NCBI RefSeq assembly: GCF_041102775.1
Contig: NZ_JBGCUO010000001.1
Coordinates: 2,046,001 to 2,110,000, forward strand
From: Alcanivorax sp. REN37
Lineage (GTDB): Bacteria; Pseudomonadota; Gammaproteobacteria; Pseudomonadales; Alcanivoracaceae
Direction of reading: 5' to 3'
Length of the DNA stretch: 64,000 nucleotides
In this document: piece after piece, positions 55,154-64,000 of the stretch
How positions within the stretch are numbered: position 1 is the first letter of the stretch
Layout of the letters: the number at the start of each line of letters is the position of its first letter
Made by a program: the position numbers and the translations under genes
Notes under the pieces: model-generated
What the model saw: only the letters and a program-made list of their open reading frames with translations
Database searches by the model: none
Told to the model about the DNA's origin: nothing

Positions 55154-56037
55154 TATGCCTCCAGCAGGCCGGCGGCAGTCAGCACCGGTCGCAGTTGTGC
55201 TTGACCGTCCGTGGACAGCGGGGTCAGCGGCAGGCGGATGCCGGCGTCGATCAGCCCCATCTCCTGCAGCGCCCACTTCACCGGGATCGGGTTAGATTCG
55301 ACAAACAGCTTCTGGTGCAGATCGCGCATGCCGGCATCCAGCGTGTGAGCGCGATCACCGTCACCGGCCAGTGCGGCCGCGCAGGCTTCCGCCATGCACT
55401 TGGGCACCACGTTGGCGGTCACAGAAATATTGCCGCTGGCGCCCAGCAGGATCGCTTCAATGGCGGTGGGGTCATCACCGGAGTACACCCGGAAGCCGTC
55501 CTTGGTGCGCGACAGGATGTCTTGCACCCGCTCCAGCTTGCCGGTGGCTTCCTTGATGCCAACGATGTTCGGCACCTGGCTCAGGCGCACCACGGTGTCC
55601 GGCAGCATGTCGCAGGCGGTGCGGCCGGGCACGTTATAGAGGATCTGCGGAATCTCCACTTCCTCGGCAATGGCGCGGAAGTGTTGGTACAAGCCTTCTT
55701 GGGTCGGCTTGTTGTAGTAGGGGGTGACCAGCAGGCAGGCATCGGCGCCGGCTTTCTGTGCGTCACGGGTCAGGCGGATCGCTTCTTCGGTGGAGTTGGC
55801 GCCGGTGCCGGCGATCACCGGCAGACGGCCGGCGGCGGCGGAGATCACTTCACGGATCACCAGATCGTGTTCTTCGAAGCCTAGGGTGGCAGATTCGCCG
55901 GTGGTGCCCACCGCCACGATGGCATCAGTACCCTGTTCGACGTGCCAATCCACCAGCTTGCGCAACCGCTCCCAATCCACTGAGCCATCTGCATGCATAG
56001 GGGTGACCAGTGCCACGATACTGCCGCGAATATCCAC
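55153..56037 (-). CDS. dapA: 4-hydroxy-tetrahydrodipicolinate synthase
   Basis: 294-residue TIM-barrel aldolase. It has GTTGESATL (about 43-51), the [14 protein letters not shown] block with the conserved Tyr, YNVPGRT near 133, and the Schiff-base Lys in GIKEATG (near 161). It condenses pyruvate with aspartate semialdehyde for lysine and peptidoglycan. The start codon is GTG at 56037, with GGAG six bases upstream. It heads the dapA-bamC-MBL-purC operon. Confidence 0.97.
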   Translation of the reverse strand: MDIRGSIVALVTPMHADGSVDWERLRKLVDWHVEQGTDAIVAVGTTGESATLGFEEHDLVIREVISAAAGRLPVIAGTGANSTEEAIRLTRDAQKAGADACLLVTPYYNKPTQEGLYQHFRAIAEEVEIPQILYNVPGRTACDMLPDTVVRLSQVPNIVGIKEATGKLERVQDILSRTKDGFRVYSGDDPTAIEAILLGASGNISVTANVVPKCMAEACAAALAGDGDRAHTLDAGMRDLHQKLFVESNPIPVKWALQEMGLIDAGIRLPLTPLSTDGQAQLRPVLTAAGLLEA

Positions 56038-56285
56038 GTTTTACTCCGGGAAAACTCATTCTGTGCCGTACCCGCAGCCGATGGCCGGGGCGCCAAAATC
56101 AAGGGAGCTATGGTACTTGCCACCCAAGGTGCCGACAAGGCGCCCACCGGGCCGGCAACGACCCTGACATGGAGTGCCACTGACGCCGGGGGTTCCCCGG
56201 CATGGCAAAAAATTGCCGCCTTTTGCGCCATCGTCGCTTTGCCGCCAAGCTATGTGCCCCCATCCACCGTCAAGGAGCCTTCGCG

Positions 56286-56756
56286 ATGACTTCGTCCCTG
56301 TCTCTGGATCAGCCGGTACCCGCGTTCACCGCCACCGCCACCAGTGGCGTCACCGTCGACAGCGAGGCGCTGCGCGGACGCCGCTACGTGCTCTACTTCT
56401 ATCCCAAGGACCATACCCCGGGCTGCACCACCGAGGGCGGCGACTTCCGCGATCTGCATCAGCAGTTCCACGCCGCCAATTGCGAGGTGTTCGGGGTCTC
56501 GCGCGACAGCCTACGCACCCACGAGAACTTCAAAGCCAAGCAAGGCTTCCCGTTCGAGCTGATCAGCGACCCGGATGAAACCCTGTGCCGCCTGTTCGAC
56601 GTGATGCAGCTGAAGAAGCTTTACGGCCGCGAATACATGGGCATCGACCGCAGCACGTTCCTCATCGATGAGCAGGGTGTGTTGCGCCAACAGTGGCGCA
56701 AGGTGAAAGTACCGGGCCACGCCGCCGCGGTGCTGGAAGCGCTGCAGGCGCTCTAA
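56286..56756 (+). CDS. bcp: Peroxiredoxin of the Bcp/PrxQ type
   Basis: 156 residues. It has the peroxidatic Cys in HTPGCTTEGGDFRDLH (near 45) and the R of SRDS and the FL..D segment. In many Bcp/PrxQ proteins a resolving Cys lies five residues on (C-x4-C); here that place is Gly (CTTEGG), so the enzyme is a 1-Cys form or uses another thiol. There is a second Cys in ANCEVFGV and one in ETLCRLF. It reduces peroxides with thioredoxin. AAGGAG precedes the ATG at 56286. Convergent with the TusA-like gene, sharing the TAA/TAG region. Confidence 0.93.
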   Translation: MTSSLSLDQPVPAFTATATSGVTVDSEALRGRRYVLYFYPKDHTPGCTTEGGDFRDLHQQFHAANCEVFGVSRDSLRTHENFKAKQGFPFELISDPDETLCRLFDVMQLKKLYGREYMGIDRSTFLIDEQGVLRQQWRKVKVPGHAAAVLEALQAL

Positions 56757-57031
56757 GCTTCGCCGGCTGCCAGCACCAGAAAGTGCCAGGCCGCTCCGTC
56801 GTGCCAATCGCGAACCAGTTGGTGCGGGGACTGTCTGAGGTAGGCCGGCACATCGCGCTGCGCCCCAGCATCATCAGCCGACAACCACAGTTCGGTACCG
56901 GCCGGGGCATGGCGCAATGCTTGGCGCAGTTTCAACAAGGGCAGCGGGCAACGCAGGCCACAGGCGTCAACACGCTGGGCGTCCCGCAGTCGCAGTTCAG
57001 GCAATCCGGAGCCTGCATGGTTCAACGTCAC
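56753..57031 (-). CDS. tusA: TusA/SirA-type sulfur carrier protein
   Basis: 92 residues with the family motif DACGLRCPLPLLKLRQAL, in which the Cys of CPxP carries persulfide sulfur. The longer N-terminus (25 residues) and GTG start are uncertain, as it overlaps the bepA start by 15 bases in divergent orientation; TTG codons at 57025 and 57004 are alternatives. Its stop overlaps the bcp stop region. A sulfur carrier is also found beside bepA and nadA in Pseudomonas. The function there is linked to sulfur transfer, for instance to tRNA or molybdenum cofactor. Confidence 0.82.
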   Translation of the reverse strand: MTLNHAGSGLPELRLRDAQRVDACGLRCPLPLLKLRQALRHAPAGTELWLSADDAGAQRDVPAYLRQSPHQLVRDWHDGAAWHFLVLAAGEA

Positions 57032-58489
57032 AGTCCTCGTTCTAAACCGGCCCGCCGCGCGTTGCGCCTAGGGGCCTTGGTGATGGCGTTAGTCACCGCG
57101 CTGCCCACCGCAGTGGCAGCGCCGGCGCCGAGCCTGCCGGATCTGGGCGACCCCACCAGTGTCTATCTGACCCCGGAGCAGGAATTCCGCCTCGGCCGTG
57201 CCTGGCTGCGCGAACTGCGCGGCCAGGTGGGTATTCTGGATGACCCGCTGGTGCAGGACTATGTCGAGCACTTGGTCTACCGGCTGGCGTCGCACAGCGA
57301 TCTGGCCGAACCGGACCTGGCGATCATCGTGGTGAACAGCCGCGATATCAACGCCTTCGCGGTACCCGGCGGCGTGATCGGCCTCAACGCTGGGTTGTTC
57401 CTCAATGCCGAGAGCGAAGACGAGGTGGCCTCGGTGGTGGCGCACGAAATCGCCCACGTCAGCCAGCGCCATTTCACCCGCCGTTACGCTGACAGCAAGC
57501 GCCTCAACGCTGCCATGTTCGCTGCCATGCTGGCCAGTTTGGCGGTGGCGATTGCCGGCAACGCCGAGGCCGGCATGGCCGGCATCGCCTCCACGCAAGC
57601 GGCGGCGATCCAGAACCAGCTGGCCTACTCGCGCCATCACGAACGGGAAGCCGATCGCGTCGGCATGCAGACACTGGTGAACGCCGGCTACGATCCGCGC
57701 GCCATGTCGCGCTTCTTCGAGCGGTTGCTGCGTAATGTGCAATACCAAGGGCGGCCGCCGGAATTCATTCTCACCCACCCACTCACTGAAGACCGGGTGG
57801 CGGATGCACGCAGCCGCGCCAATGCCATGCGCTCCCCGCCGCTGCGCATGACGCCGGATTTCCAACTGGCCCAGTCGCGCATCCGCGCCCGCTTCTTCAG
57901 CAATCCGCAGCAGGGGCTGAGCTATTTCCAGGGGCTCTATAAAGGCGGCACCAGCCTCGAACAGCAGGCCGCCGGCTTCGGCTTAGCGGTGGCGGCAACG
58001 CGCGTACGGCAGTTCGAATTGGCGGAACGCACCCTCAATGCGCTGGTGCAGGCGGACCCCAACCAGCTCTGGTACCGCATTGCGCTGGCGGAAGTGGCCA
58101 ACGAACGCGGCCAGCCGGCGCAAGCCGTAACCATTCTTGAGGACGTGCTACGCACCACGCCCGACCACTATGCCGCCAGCGTGCTGCTGGCGCGCAGCCT
58201 GATCTCGGCGCAGCGGTATCCCGATGCCCGCCAAGTGCTGGAGCGTCAGCTGCGCCGGCGCAGCGACCCGGCGCTGTGGCAACTGCTTGCCGATGCCGCC
58301 GGCAAAGACAACGACCTCGCCCGTGCCCACTTTGCCCGCGCCGAGCTGTATTTTGCGGTGGGCCAGTCCGACCGCGCGCTGGAACAGATGCGCTATGCAC
58401 TGGCGCAGAGTAACGAACGCTTCGACCTCAACGCCCAAATCCGGGCCCGACTGCGGCAAATGGAAGCCCTCGCCAGCGAACGATTCTGA
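57017..58489 (+). CDS. bepA: M48 family metallopeptidase with TPR domain (BepA-like)
   Basis: 490 residues. A signal peptide (basic SKPARRALRLGA, hydrophobic LVMALVTALPTAVA, about 1-36) sends it to the periplasm. The zinc motif HEIAH is at 143-147, and a further Glu in HEREAD near 216. TPR helices fill the C-terminal half (RQFELAERTLNALVQADP and similar). BepA assembles or degrades outer-membrane proteins such as LptD. The start ATG at 57017 gives the typical signal; the open frame upstream to 56693 is antisense to tusA. Confidence 0.93.
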   Translation: MVQRHSPRSKPARRALRLGALVMALVTALPTAVAAPAPSLPDLGDPTSVYLTPEQEFRLGRAWLRELRGQVGILDDPLVQDYVEHLVYRLASHSDLAEPDLAIIVVNSRDINAFAVPGGVIGLNAGLFLNAESEDEVASVVAHEIAHVSQRHFTRRYADSKRLNAAMFAAMLASLAVAIAGNAEAGMAGIASTQAAAIQNQLAYSRHHEREADRVGMQTLVNAGYDPRAMSRFFERLLRNVQYQGRPPEFILTHPLTEDRVADARSRANAMRSPPLRMTPDFQLAQSRIRARFFSNPQQGLSYFQGLYKGGTSLEQQAAGFGLAVAATRVRQFELAERTLNALVQADPNQLWYRIALAEVANERGQPAQAVTILEDVLRTTPDHYAASVLLARSLISAQRYPDARQVLERQLRRRSDPALWQLLADAAGKDNDLARAHFARAELYFAVGQSDRALEQMRYALAQSNERFDLNAQIRARLRQMEALASERF

Positions 58490-58609
58490 TGCGGCGCTGG
58501 AGACTCGGCCCGCGGACAGCTACCATGCGCGCCACCTGTCACCGGGCGAGCCCTGTCTCGCCCCACTTCCGTGCCGCCGCGCACGGCTCTGTCCTGCAGT
58601 GGAGCTTCC

Positions 58610-60091
58610 ATGTCCTTTGCCGATCTCGGCCTGAACGACGCCATCCTGCGCGCAGTGCGCGAGCAGGGTTACGACACCCCGACACCGATCCAGCAACAAG
58701 CGATTCCCGCGGTATTGCGCGGCGGTGACCTGCTCGCCGGCGCCCAGACCGGTACCGGCAAGACCGCCGGTTTCACCCTGCCGCTGCTGCAGCGCCTGAC
58801 CGATACGCCGCCGCGCAAGCGCGGCCGCATCCGCGCGCTGGTGCTGGCGCCGACCCGCGAGCTGGCGGCCCAGGTGGAAGAATCGGTGCGTTCCTACAGC
58901 ACCCACCTGCCGCTCACCTCGATGGTGATGTTCGGCGGCGTCGGCATGCAGCCGCAGGTGAACCGCCTGCGCAAGCCGTTGGATATCTTGGTGGCCTGCC
59001 CCGGCCGACTGCTGGACCACGCCCAGCAAGGCAACCTGGACCTGTCCGGCATCGAGATACTGGTACTGGATGAAGCCGACCGCATGCTCGACATGGGCTT
59101 CATTCACGACATCCGCAAGGTGCTGGCACTGCTGCCGAAGGAGCGCCAGAACTTGCTGTTTTCGGCCACCTTCTCCGACGACATCAAAGCGCTGGCCGAG
59201 CGGTTGCTGAACCGCCCGGCAATCATCGAAGTAGCACGCCGCAATGCCACCGCCGATACCGTCGACCAGCTGGTATACCGGGTCGACCGTGAACGCAAAC
59301 GCGAACTGCTGGCGGAACTGATCAAACGCCACAACTGGTATCAGGTGCTGGTGTTCACGCGCACCAAGCACGGCGCCAACCGACTCGCCGAGCAGCTATC
59401 CAAAGACGACATTCCGGCGATGGCGATCCACGGCAACAAAAGCCAGTCGGCACGCACTCGCGCGCTGGCGGAATTCAAGTCCGGCGACCTGCAGGTGCTG
59501 GTGGCCACTGATATCGCCGCGCGCGGCATCGACATCAGCGAACTGCCCTATGTGGTGAACTACGAACTGCCCAACGTGGCGGAAGACTATGTACACCGCA
59601 TCGGCCGCACCGGCCGCGCCGGCTCCGACGGCAAAGCGGTGTCCCTGGTGTGCGTGGATGAGCACAAGCTGCTGGCGGGGATCGAAAAACTGATTCGCCG
59701 GCCGCTGGAAAAAGCCATCCTGCCCGGCTTCGAACCAGACCCCAACGCCGTGCCAGAGCCGATCCCCAATGGTCGCCAGAACCGTGGCGGTGGCGGCGGT
59801 GGTCGCGGGCAGCAAGCGGGCAATCGGAGCAGCAGCGGCGGTCGTGGTCAGGGCGCCGGCGCTAATGCCGGAGGCCGCAGTCAGAGTGCATCCGGCAACC
59901 GCAGTGGCGGCCAGCCTAGTGGCAACAGCAACGGCGGCCAACGCCCGCGCCAAGACAACGGCAACAGCGCCGCGCGCCCGCCACGGGCGGCGTCAGCCCC
60001 GGCCGGCAACGGCAACACCGGTGCTGGCACGGACGACGCCAAGCGCCGTCGCCGCCGCCGTCGGCGACCCACTTCCGGCGCCGTGATCTAA
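58610..60091 (+). CDS. rhlE: DEAD-box RNA helicase RhlE
   Basis: 493 residues. The core motifs are Q motif [19 protein letters not shown] (motif I), APTRELA (Ia), DEAD (II), SAT (III), and [10 protein letters not shown] (VI), all in the first 350 residues. The tail from about 380 is Gly/Arg/Asn/Ser-rich and ends in a basic run ([10 protein letters not shown]). RhlE remodels RNA in ribosome assembly and RNA decay. GGAG lies 5 bases before the ATG at 58610. The tail is a low-complexity RNA-binding extension typical of RhlE. Confidence 0.95.
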   Translation: MSFADLGLNDAILRAVREQGYDTPTPIQQQAIPAVLRGGDLLAGAQTGTGKTAGFTLPLLQRLTDTPPRKRGRIRALVLAPTRELAAQVEESVRSYSTHLPLTSMVMFGGVGMQPQVNRLRKPLDILVACPGRLLDHAQQGNLDLSGIEILVLDEADRMLDMGFIHDIRKVLALLPKERQNLLFSATFSDDIKALAERLLNRPAIIEVARRNATADTVDQLVYRVDRERKRELLAELIKRHNWYQVLVFTRTKHGANRLAEQLSKDDIPAMAIHGNKSQSARTRALAEFKSGDLQVLVATDIAARGIDISELPYVVNYELPNVAEDYVHRIGRTGRAGSDGKAVSLVCVDEHKLLAGIEKLIRRPLEKAILPGFEPDPNAVPEPIPNGRQNRGGGGGGRGQQAGNRSSSGGRGQGAGANAGGRSQSASGNRSGGQPSGNSNGGQRPRQDNGNSAARPPRAASAPAGNGNTGAGTDDAKRRRRRRRRPTSGAVI

Positions 60092-60190
60092 GCCGCGGCC
60101 GACCTGCTTGACCGAGAGCGCTGTGAGTCGATCCAGCGCTCTTTTCATTGGTGCCGACCACAACCTGCGAACAACGACTTGACGGCAGTT

Positions 60191-60206
60191 ATGTAGCTCA
60201 CTACAT
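60191..60206. promoter_or_regulatory. Predicted MarR operator 1 (marR promoter)
   Basis: ATGTAG-CTCA-CTACAT, a perfect 6-4-6 inverted repeat 32 bases upstream of the marR start. A related copy with the same spacing lies before the MFS gene at 60777. Confidence 0.65.
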
Positions 60207-60237
60207 TTCAGCCTTCGTCCAGTCAGATGCCGCCGCC

Positions 60238-60756
60238 ATGTTCGAACTCAAAGACCTTCCTAGCTACGACACCTTGGTCACGCTTGGCGCCGAATACGGC
60301 AACCCGGATGTGGACGGCTTGCAGAGCTGGCTGATCTGGGCCGCCGCCACCAGCGATATGCTGGGCGCCTTCGAAGCCAACCTGGCCGACCACTGCGGCC
60401 TCAGCCAGACCCAGTTCTTCGTGCTGATCCTGCTACGACGCAATCCGCAGGGGCTGAGCGTGGGCGCCTTGGCGGAAGGGGTAGCCGTCACCTCGCAAAC
60501 CATGACTCGCACTCTCGACCGCATGGAAAAGAACGGCTGGTGCCGCCGCAATCCGCACCCGGAAGACCGCCGTGCGTGGTTGATCACCTTGACGCCCGCA
60601 GGGCAGGACACACTGGGCCAAGCACTGCCGGTGCACTACCGCTGGGTCGCCGCGCTGATGAGCCACTTCGATGCCGAAGAACGGCGCATGCTGGATCGGC
60701 TGATGCTGAAACTGAACCAAGCCGGCGTCCTGCCGCCGCGCCGCAGCGCCCCCTGA
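60238..60756 (+). CDS. MarR family transcriptional regulator
   Basis: 172 residues. The winged helix-turn-helix has the DNA-recognition block GLSVGALAEGVAVTSQTMTRTLDRMEKNGW and the wing RRNPHPEDRRAWLITLTPAG, with the DRR signature. Dimer helices flank it (N-terminus FELKDLPSYDTLV). It probably represses itself and the MFS gene downstream, as shown by matching dyads before both. The ATG at 60238 is taken; the frame to 60148 would run through operator 1. Confidence 0.92.
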   Translation: MFELKDLPSYDTLVTLGAEYGNPDVDGLQSWLIWAAATSDMLGAFEANLADHCGLSQTQFFVLILLRRNPQGLSVGALAEGVAVTSQTMTRTLDRMEKNGWCRRNPHPEDRRAWLITLTPAGQDTLGQALPVHYRWVAALMSHFDAEERRMLDRLMLKLNQAGVLPPRRSAP

Positions 60757-60768
60757 GGCGCTTTTTTT
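60745..60768 (+). terminator. Rho-independent terminator overlapping the marR stop
   Basis: AGCGCC-CCCTGA-GGCGCT followed by TTTTTT; the marR stop codon TGA is in the loop. It separates marR from the MFS gene, so the two have separate promoters. Confidence 0.85.
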
Positions 60769-60776
60769 GCCCAAAT

Positions 60777-60792
60777 GTGTAGTTAACTTCAT
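60777..60792. promoter_or_regulatory. Predicted MarR operator 2 (MFS gene promoter)
   Basis: GTGTAG-TTAA-CTTCAT matches operator 1 (60191) in 10 of the 12 arm bases with the same 4-base centre. It lies 20 bases upstream of the MFS start, after the marR terminator. Confidence 0.6.
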
Positions 60793-60812
60793 ATCAGCAA
60801 GGAACATTGATC

Positions 60813-61988
60813 ATGAATACTCTGCCATCTTCGGCACCATCACTGACGCTGCGCGTACTGCTGGTGTGCTGCGCCTTGGCTGTGGTGTCACTGCTGTACC
60901 TGCCATTGCCGCTACTGACGCAACTTTCAGCGCAACACGGCATCGGTGCCACCGGCCTGCTGAGCAGCTTTGGCGTCGCCTACGCCTGCGGCTTTTTGGT
61001 GTTCGGCCCGCTGTCCGATCGGCTTGGCCGTCGCACTGTGCTACTCGGCGGTCTGCTGGCGCTGGCGATCATCACCGCACTGCTCGCCAGCGTGACCACG
61101 CCGGCGCTGCTGGTGGCGGGACGGATACTGCAAGGCTTCGCCGCGGCGTCATTCCCGCCGGTGGCGATCGCCTTCATAGCCGAACACGGCTCAACCCGGC
61201 AACGCGCCTGGGGCGTGGCTTGGATGAGTACCGCCTTCCTGTCCGCCGGCCTGCTGGGACAGATCTATGGCGTCGCCATCGCCAGCCGTATCGGCTTCGG
61301 CAATGCCTTGTTGCCGCTGTGTGCGGTGTATCTGGTCGCTGCCGCCGCGTTGTGGCGGCAACCGCCTGTGCCCCGCTCCGCCACTGCACTGCACGGCTTT
61401 CTGGGCGGCTACCGCACGCTTGGCACGCTGCTGGCCGACCGCGTGTTACGGCGCGCTTATGTCCCGGCGCTGTTCCTACTGATGAGCTTCGTCGCCTACT
61501 ACATCAGCGTCGATCGGGAGTTGGGAGCGAGCTTGGCCGCCGCCGGCATCTCGCCATTGGCGCTGCGGGCGCTGGCGGCGCCGGCATTCCTGGCACCGCT
61601 GGCGGTAGCCCTGCTGATCACGCGCTGGGGCACGCGGCCAATACTCTGTGGCGGGCTGACACTGACCGCTCTCGGTTTGGCAGTCAGTGCTGGCGGCAGT
61701 AGCGACGCCTTGGATCTGCTGCTGGGCGGCAGTGTGCTGTTGGTGGCCGGCATCGGCGTCAGCGTGCCGGCATTGATCGCACAAGTGGCCAGTGCCAGCG
61801 ATGACGGCCGTCGCGGTATGGCAGTGGCGCTGTACACCTTCGTGCTGTTCATCGGCGCGAGCCTTGGCCCCGCCGTGGCCACCTGGGGCGCGGCCCTGCC
61901 GCTGAGCGCGTTGCTGAGTCTGATGGCGCTGGTGTTGGGTAGCTGCGCGGTTTACGCCGGCACGGCACCCGCCACCGCGCGCAACTGA
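60813..61988 (+). CDS. MFS transporter, probable drug/metabolite efflux
   Basis: 391 residues with 12 predicted membrane segments. The MFS loop motif FGPLSDRLGRRTVLLGG is at 70-86, and AGRILQGFAAASFPPVAIAF gives the motif C-like segment. It is typical of drug-efflux permeases. The ATG at 60813 is preferred over the TTG at 60807; AAGGA is upstream. It sits behind a MarR regulator with a matching operator, which fits a repressed efflux pump. Substrate unknown. Convergent with benE-like gene, 4 bases apart. Confidence 0.88.
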   Translation: MNTLPSSAPSLTLRVLLVCCALAVVSLLYLPLPLLTQLSAQHGIGATGLLSSFGVAYACGFLVFGPLSDRLGRRTVLLGGLLALAIITALLASVTTPALLVAGRILQGFAAASFPPVAIAFIAEHGSTRQRAWGVAWMSTAFLSAGLLGQIYGVAIASRIGFGNALLPLCAVYLVAAAALWRQPPVPRSATALHGFLGGYRTLGTLLADRVLRRAYVPALFLLMSFVAYYISVDRELGASLAAAGISPLALRALAAPAFLAPLAVALLITRWGTRPILCGGLTLTALGLAVSAGGSSDALDLLLGGSVLLVAGIGVSVPALIAQVASASDDGRRGMAVALYTFVLFIGASLGPAVATWGAALPLSALLSLMALVLGSCAVYAGTAPATARN

Positions 61989-61992
61989 ATGA

Positions 61993-63174
61993 TCACGCAC
62001 TGCGCCGCTGGCACAGCAACACCAGCACGCCCAGCAGCAGTCCCCAGAACGCGGAGCCGATGCCCCACAGACTGATGCCGGATGCGGTCATGAGGAAGGT
62101 CAGCAATGCGGCATCACGATGGCTGCTGTCCTGCAGCGCCATCACTAGGCCGTTGGCCAAGGTACCTGCCAACGCCAACCCGGCCATGGCCGCCACCAAC
62201 GCCGGCGGGAAAGCACCGAGCAGGCCGGACACGGTGGCACCAAAAATGCCCATCAGCAGATAGAACACCCCAGCCGACAGTGCGGCAGTGTAGCGACGGC
62301 GCGGATCGGCATCGGCATCGGCACTCATACACACCGCCGCGCTGATCGCAGCGAGGTTCAGCGCGTAAGCGCCGAACGGTGCCAGCAGCAAGTTGGTGGT
62401 ACCCGTGGTGGTCAGCAGCGGCGACACCGGTGGCTGGTAGCCGTTGGCTTTCAGCACCGCCACTCCGGGCAGGTTCTGCGACGCCATGGTGACCACGAAC
62501 AACGGCAGGCCAACGCCGACCAAGGTCGCCCAAGACCACGCCGGCGCCACCCACTCTGGCTTGCCCAGCGCCACGCTGACACCGCCAAAATGCAGCTGCT
62601 GTTGCAACGCCGCCACCACCAGCCCCACCAGCAAAGTGAGCGGAATCGCGCTACGGGGCAGCCGACTTTTGCACAGCACGAAGGTGATCAGCATGGCGCT
62701 GACCAGCAGCAGTTCTTGTTCAAGGCTGGTGAATAGATCCAAACCAAAACGCAGTAACACACCGGCCAGCAGCGCCGACGCCAGCGACAACGGAATACGG
62801 TGCATCACCCGCTGGAACAGACCGGTGACACCGCACAATGTCATCAGCAGTGCCGAAAACAGGAACGCACCCACCGCCTCGTTAAGGCTGACACCGGGCA
62901 GGCTGGTGGCCAGCAGCGCCGCCCCCGGTGTCGACCAGGCCGTGACGATCGGCATGCGGAAACGCCAACTGAGCAGCAAGGTACTGACGCCCATACCGAT
63001 GCCCAACGCCCACATCCAGGAACTGACCTGCGACGGCGTCGCGCCGGCGGCGGCCGCCGCCTGAAACACAATGACGGCAGCAGAGGCGTAACCAGTGAAC
63101 ACCGAGACCAAACCGGCCACTACCGATGAAACAGAAAAGTCGCGCCAAGGAAACGCGGACCGCGAGGCAGACAT
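61993..63174 (-). CDS. benE: Benzoate/H+ symporter BenE family protein
   Basis: 393 residues with about 12 membrane segments and the BenE family pattern: SSVVAGLVSVFTGYASAAVIVF at the start, SSWMWALGIGMGVSTLLLSWRFRMPIVTAWSTPGAALLATS near 55 (key parts WALGIGMG, MPIVTAWSTPGAALLA), and SQNLPGVAVLKANGY in the middle. It is predicted to take up benzoate or another aromatic acid. GGAG precedes the ATG at 63174; the longer frame to 63264 is unlikely. No benzoate pathway genes are near. Confidence 0.85.
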   Translation of the reverse strand: MSASRSAFPWRDFSVSSVVAGLVSVFTGYASAAVIVFQAAAAAGATPSQVSSWMWALGIGMGVSTLLLSWRFRMPIVTAWSTPGAALLATSLPGVSLNEAVGAFLFSALLMTLCGVTGLFQRVMHRIPLSLASALLAGVLLRFGLDLFTSLEQELLLVSAMLITFVLCKSRLPRSAIPLTLLVGLVVAALQQQLHFGGVSVALGKPEWVAPAWSWATLVGVGLPLFVVTMASQNLPGVAVLKANGYQPPVSPLLTTTGTTNLLLAPFGAYALNLAAISAAVCMSADADADPRRRYTAALSAGVFYLLMGIFGATVSGLLGAFPPALVAAMAGLALAGTLANGLVMALQDSSHRDAALLTFLMTASGISLWGIGSAFWGLLLGVLVLLCQRRSA

Positions 63175-63268
63175 GACAGCTCTCCAAACAAGCGCCACCA
63201 CCCACAGAAGGCAGCGCGGGAAAGCGGTCTTTTTACCGCATCGGCCGCGTCGGCGCAGGAGCAAAAAT

Positions 63269-63297
63269 AAAAAAAGCCCGCAATTGCGGGCTTTTTT
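63269..63297. terminator. Bidirectional terminator between nadA and benE-like gene
   Basis: AAAAAAGCCCGCAA-TTGCGGGCTTTTTT is a near-perfect palindrome with A and T runs, usable in both directions. It lies 13 bases past the nadA stop. Confidence 0.9.
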
Positions 63298-63309
63298 CTG
63301 GCAATCAGA

Positions 63310-64000
63310 TCAGCGCTTGAGCGCGCGACCGAACTCCAACATGCGGTTTAACGGCACCATCGCTTGCTCAGCAATGCGTGGGTCGACCTGGATTTCTTGG
63401 CCGGCACCTTGATCGTCTTCCAACACTTGGCACAGGTTGTCGAGGGCGTTCATGGCCATCCACGGGCAGGCGGCACAGCTGCGGCATTCGGCACTGTTGC
63501 CAGCAGTGGGGGCTTCTACCAGCGTCTTGTGCGGCACCAGTTGCTGCATCTTGTAGAAGATGCCGCGATCGGTGGCCACGATCAGACGCTGGTGCGGCAG
63601 CTCGGCAGCGGCCTTGATCAGCTGCGAAGTGGAACCCACTACGTCGGCCAATTCCACCACTGATGCCGGCGATTCCGGATGCACCAGCACCGCCGCATCC
63701 GGCCAGGCCTGCTTCAGGTCCAGCACGCCCCTGGCCTTGAATTCTTCGTGGACAATACAGGCGCTGTCCCAACACAGCACATCGGCGCCGGTTTTTCGGG
63801 CCACGTAATCACCCAAATGGCGATCCGGCGCCCAGAGGATTTTTTCGCCCTGGCGATCCAGGTGCTCGATCAGTTCCACCGCGATGGAACTGGTCACCAC
63901 CCAATCAGCGCGAGCCTTCACTGCCGCCGAGGTGTTGGCGTACACCACCACAGTGCGGTCCGGATGCTGGTCGCAGAACGCGCTGAATTCATCCACCGGA
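63310..64000 (-). CDS. nadA: Quinolinate synthase NadA (N-terminus beyond window)
   Basis: 230 codons of the C-terminal part are in the window. NadA features are seen: [56 protein letters not shown], and the Fe-S ligand region [14 protein letters not shown]. The [4Fe-4S] cluster dehydrates the condensation product of iminoaspartate and dihydroxyacetone phosphate to quinolinate for NAD synthesis. The gene begins beyond base 64000. Neighbourhood (bepA, tusA) agrees with Pseudomonas, but here it is separated from bepA by rhlE, marR, MFS and benE. Confidence 0.96.
   Translation of the reverse strand, partial: PVDEFSAFCDQHPDRTVVVYANTSAAVKARADWVVTSSIAVELIEHLDRQGEKILWAPDRHLGDYVARKTGADVLCWDSACIVHEEFKARGVLDLKQAWPDAAVLVHPESPASVVELADVVGSTSQLIKAAAELPHQRLIVATDRGIFYKMQQLVPHKTLVEAPTAGNSAECRSCAACPWMAMNALDNLCQVLEDDQGAGQEIQVDPRIAEQAMVPLNRMLEFGRALKR

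Overview
The window looks like chromosome of a high-GC gammaproteobacterium, probably Pseudomonadales and possibly an Alcanivorax relative. The evidence is the gene order smc-zipA-ligA, dapA-bamC-MBL hydrolase-purC, the bcp/tusA/bepA/nadA neighbourhood, a tRNA-Glu/tRNA-Gly pair, and a Pseudomonas-type itaconate cluster. The genus is an inference.

Layout. (1) 1-10.8 kb, mostly minus strand: a beta-oxidation-like acyl-CoA operon (acyl-CoA ligase, acyl-CoA dehydrogenase, two short-chain dehydrogenases, a split MaoC hydratase, an SCP2-type thiolase). The binding protein of a tripartite tricarboxylate transporter (TctC) lies inside it, an AraC/OruR-type regulator lies upstream, and the matching membrane subunits TctA/TctB follow. 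(2) 11.5-18.0 kb, plus strand: six tightly packed genes that match the itaconate degradation set (CoA-transferase, itaconyl-CoA hydratase type, acyl-CoA dehydrogenase, MmgE/PrpD, citramalyl-CoA lyase type) plus a racemase-like CoA-transferase. (3) 18.1-29.7 kb: a complete type I-F CRISPR-Cas locus on the minus strand (cas1, cas2-3, cas8f, cas5f, cas7f, cas6f, leader, 40-repeat array). (4) 30-38 kb: LysE exporter, tRNA-Gly and tRNA-Glu, GST, metR with a perfect MetR box, EamA exporter, a SIR2-like DUF4917 protein, and an AraC regulator with a serine esterase. (5) 38-48 kb: housekeeping genes ligA, zipA, smc, cysZ and a GntR regulator, then a DnaA-box cluster. (6) 48-56 kb: pta, an alpha/beta hydrolase and ackA, then purC, an MBL hydrolase, bamC and dapA. 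(7) 56-64 kb: bcp, tusA-like, bepA, rhlE, a MarR/MFS pair with two matching operators, benE-like and nadA (cut by the window edge).

The most interesting signal is in the 480 bp between cas2-3 and cas8f. On the plus strand, opposite to the cas genes, there is a CRISPR-repeat-like element with a compensated hairpin and an intact 8-nt crRNA handle. It is followed by a 25-nt pseudo-spacer and a second Cas6f-type hairpin. The first 18 nt of the pseudo-spacer match 16/18 with a site 75 bp upstream. That site has the type I-F PAM (CC) and overlaps a promoter-like sequence. This is the architecture expected of a crRNA-like RNA that guides Cascade to repress a promoter in its own locus (CreR/CreTA logic). 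The array itself holds families of duplicated spacers that differ by 1-2 bases, and a variant repeat co-amplified with one of them.
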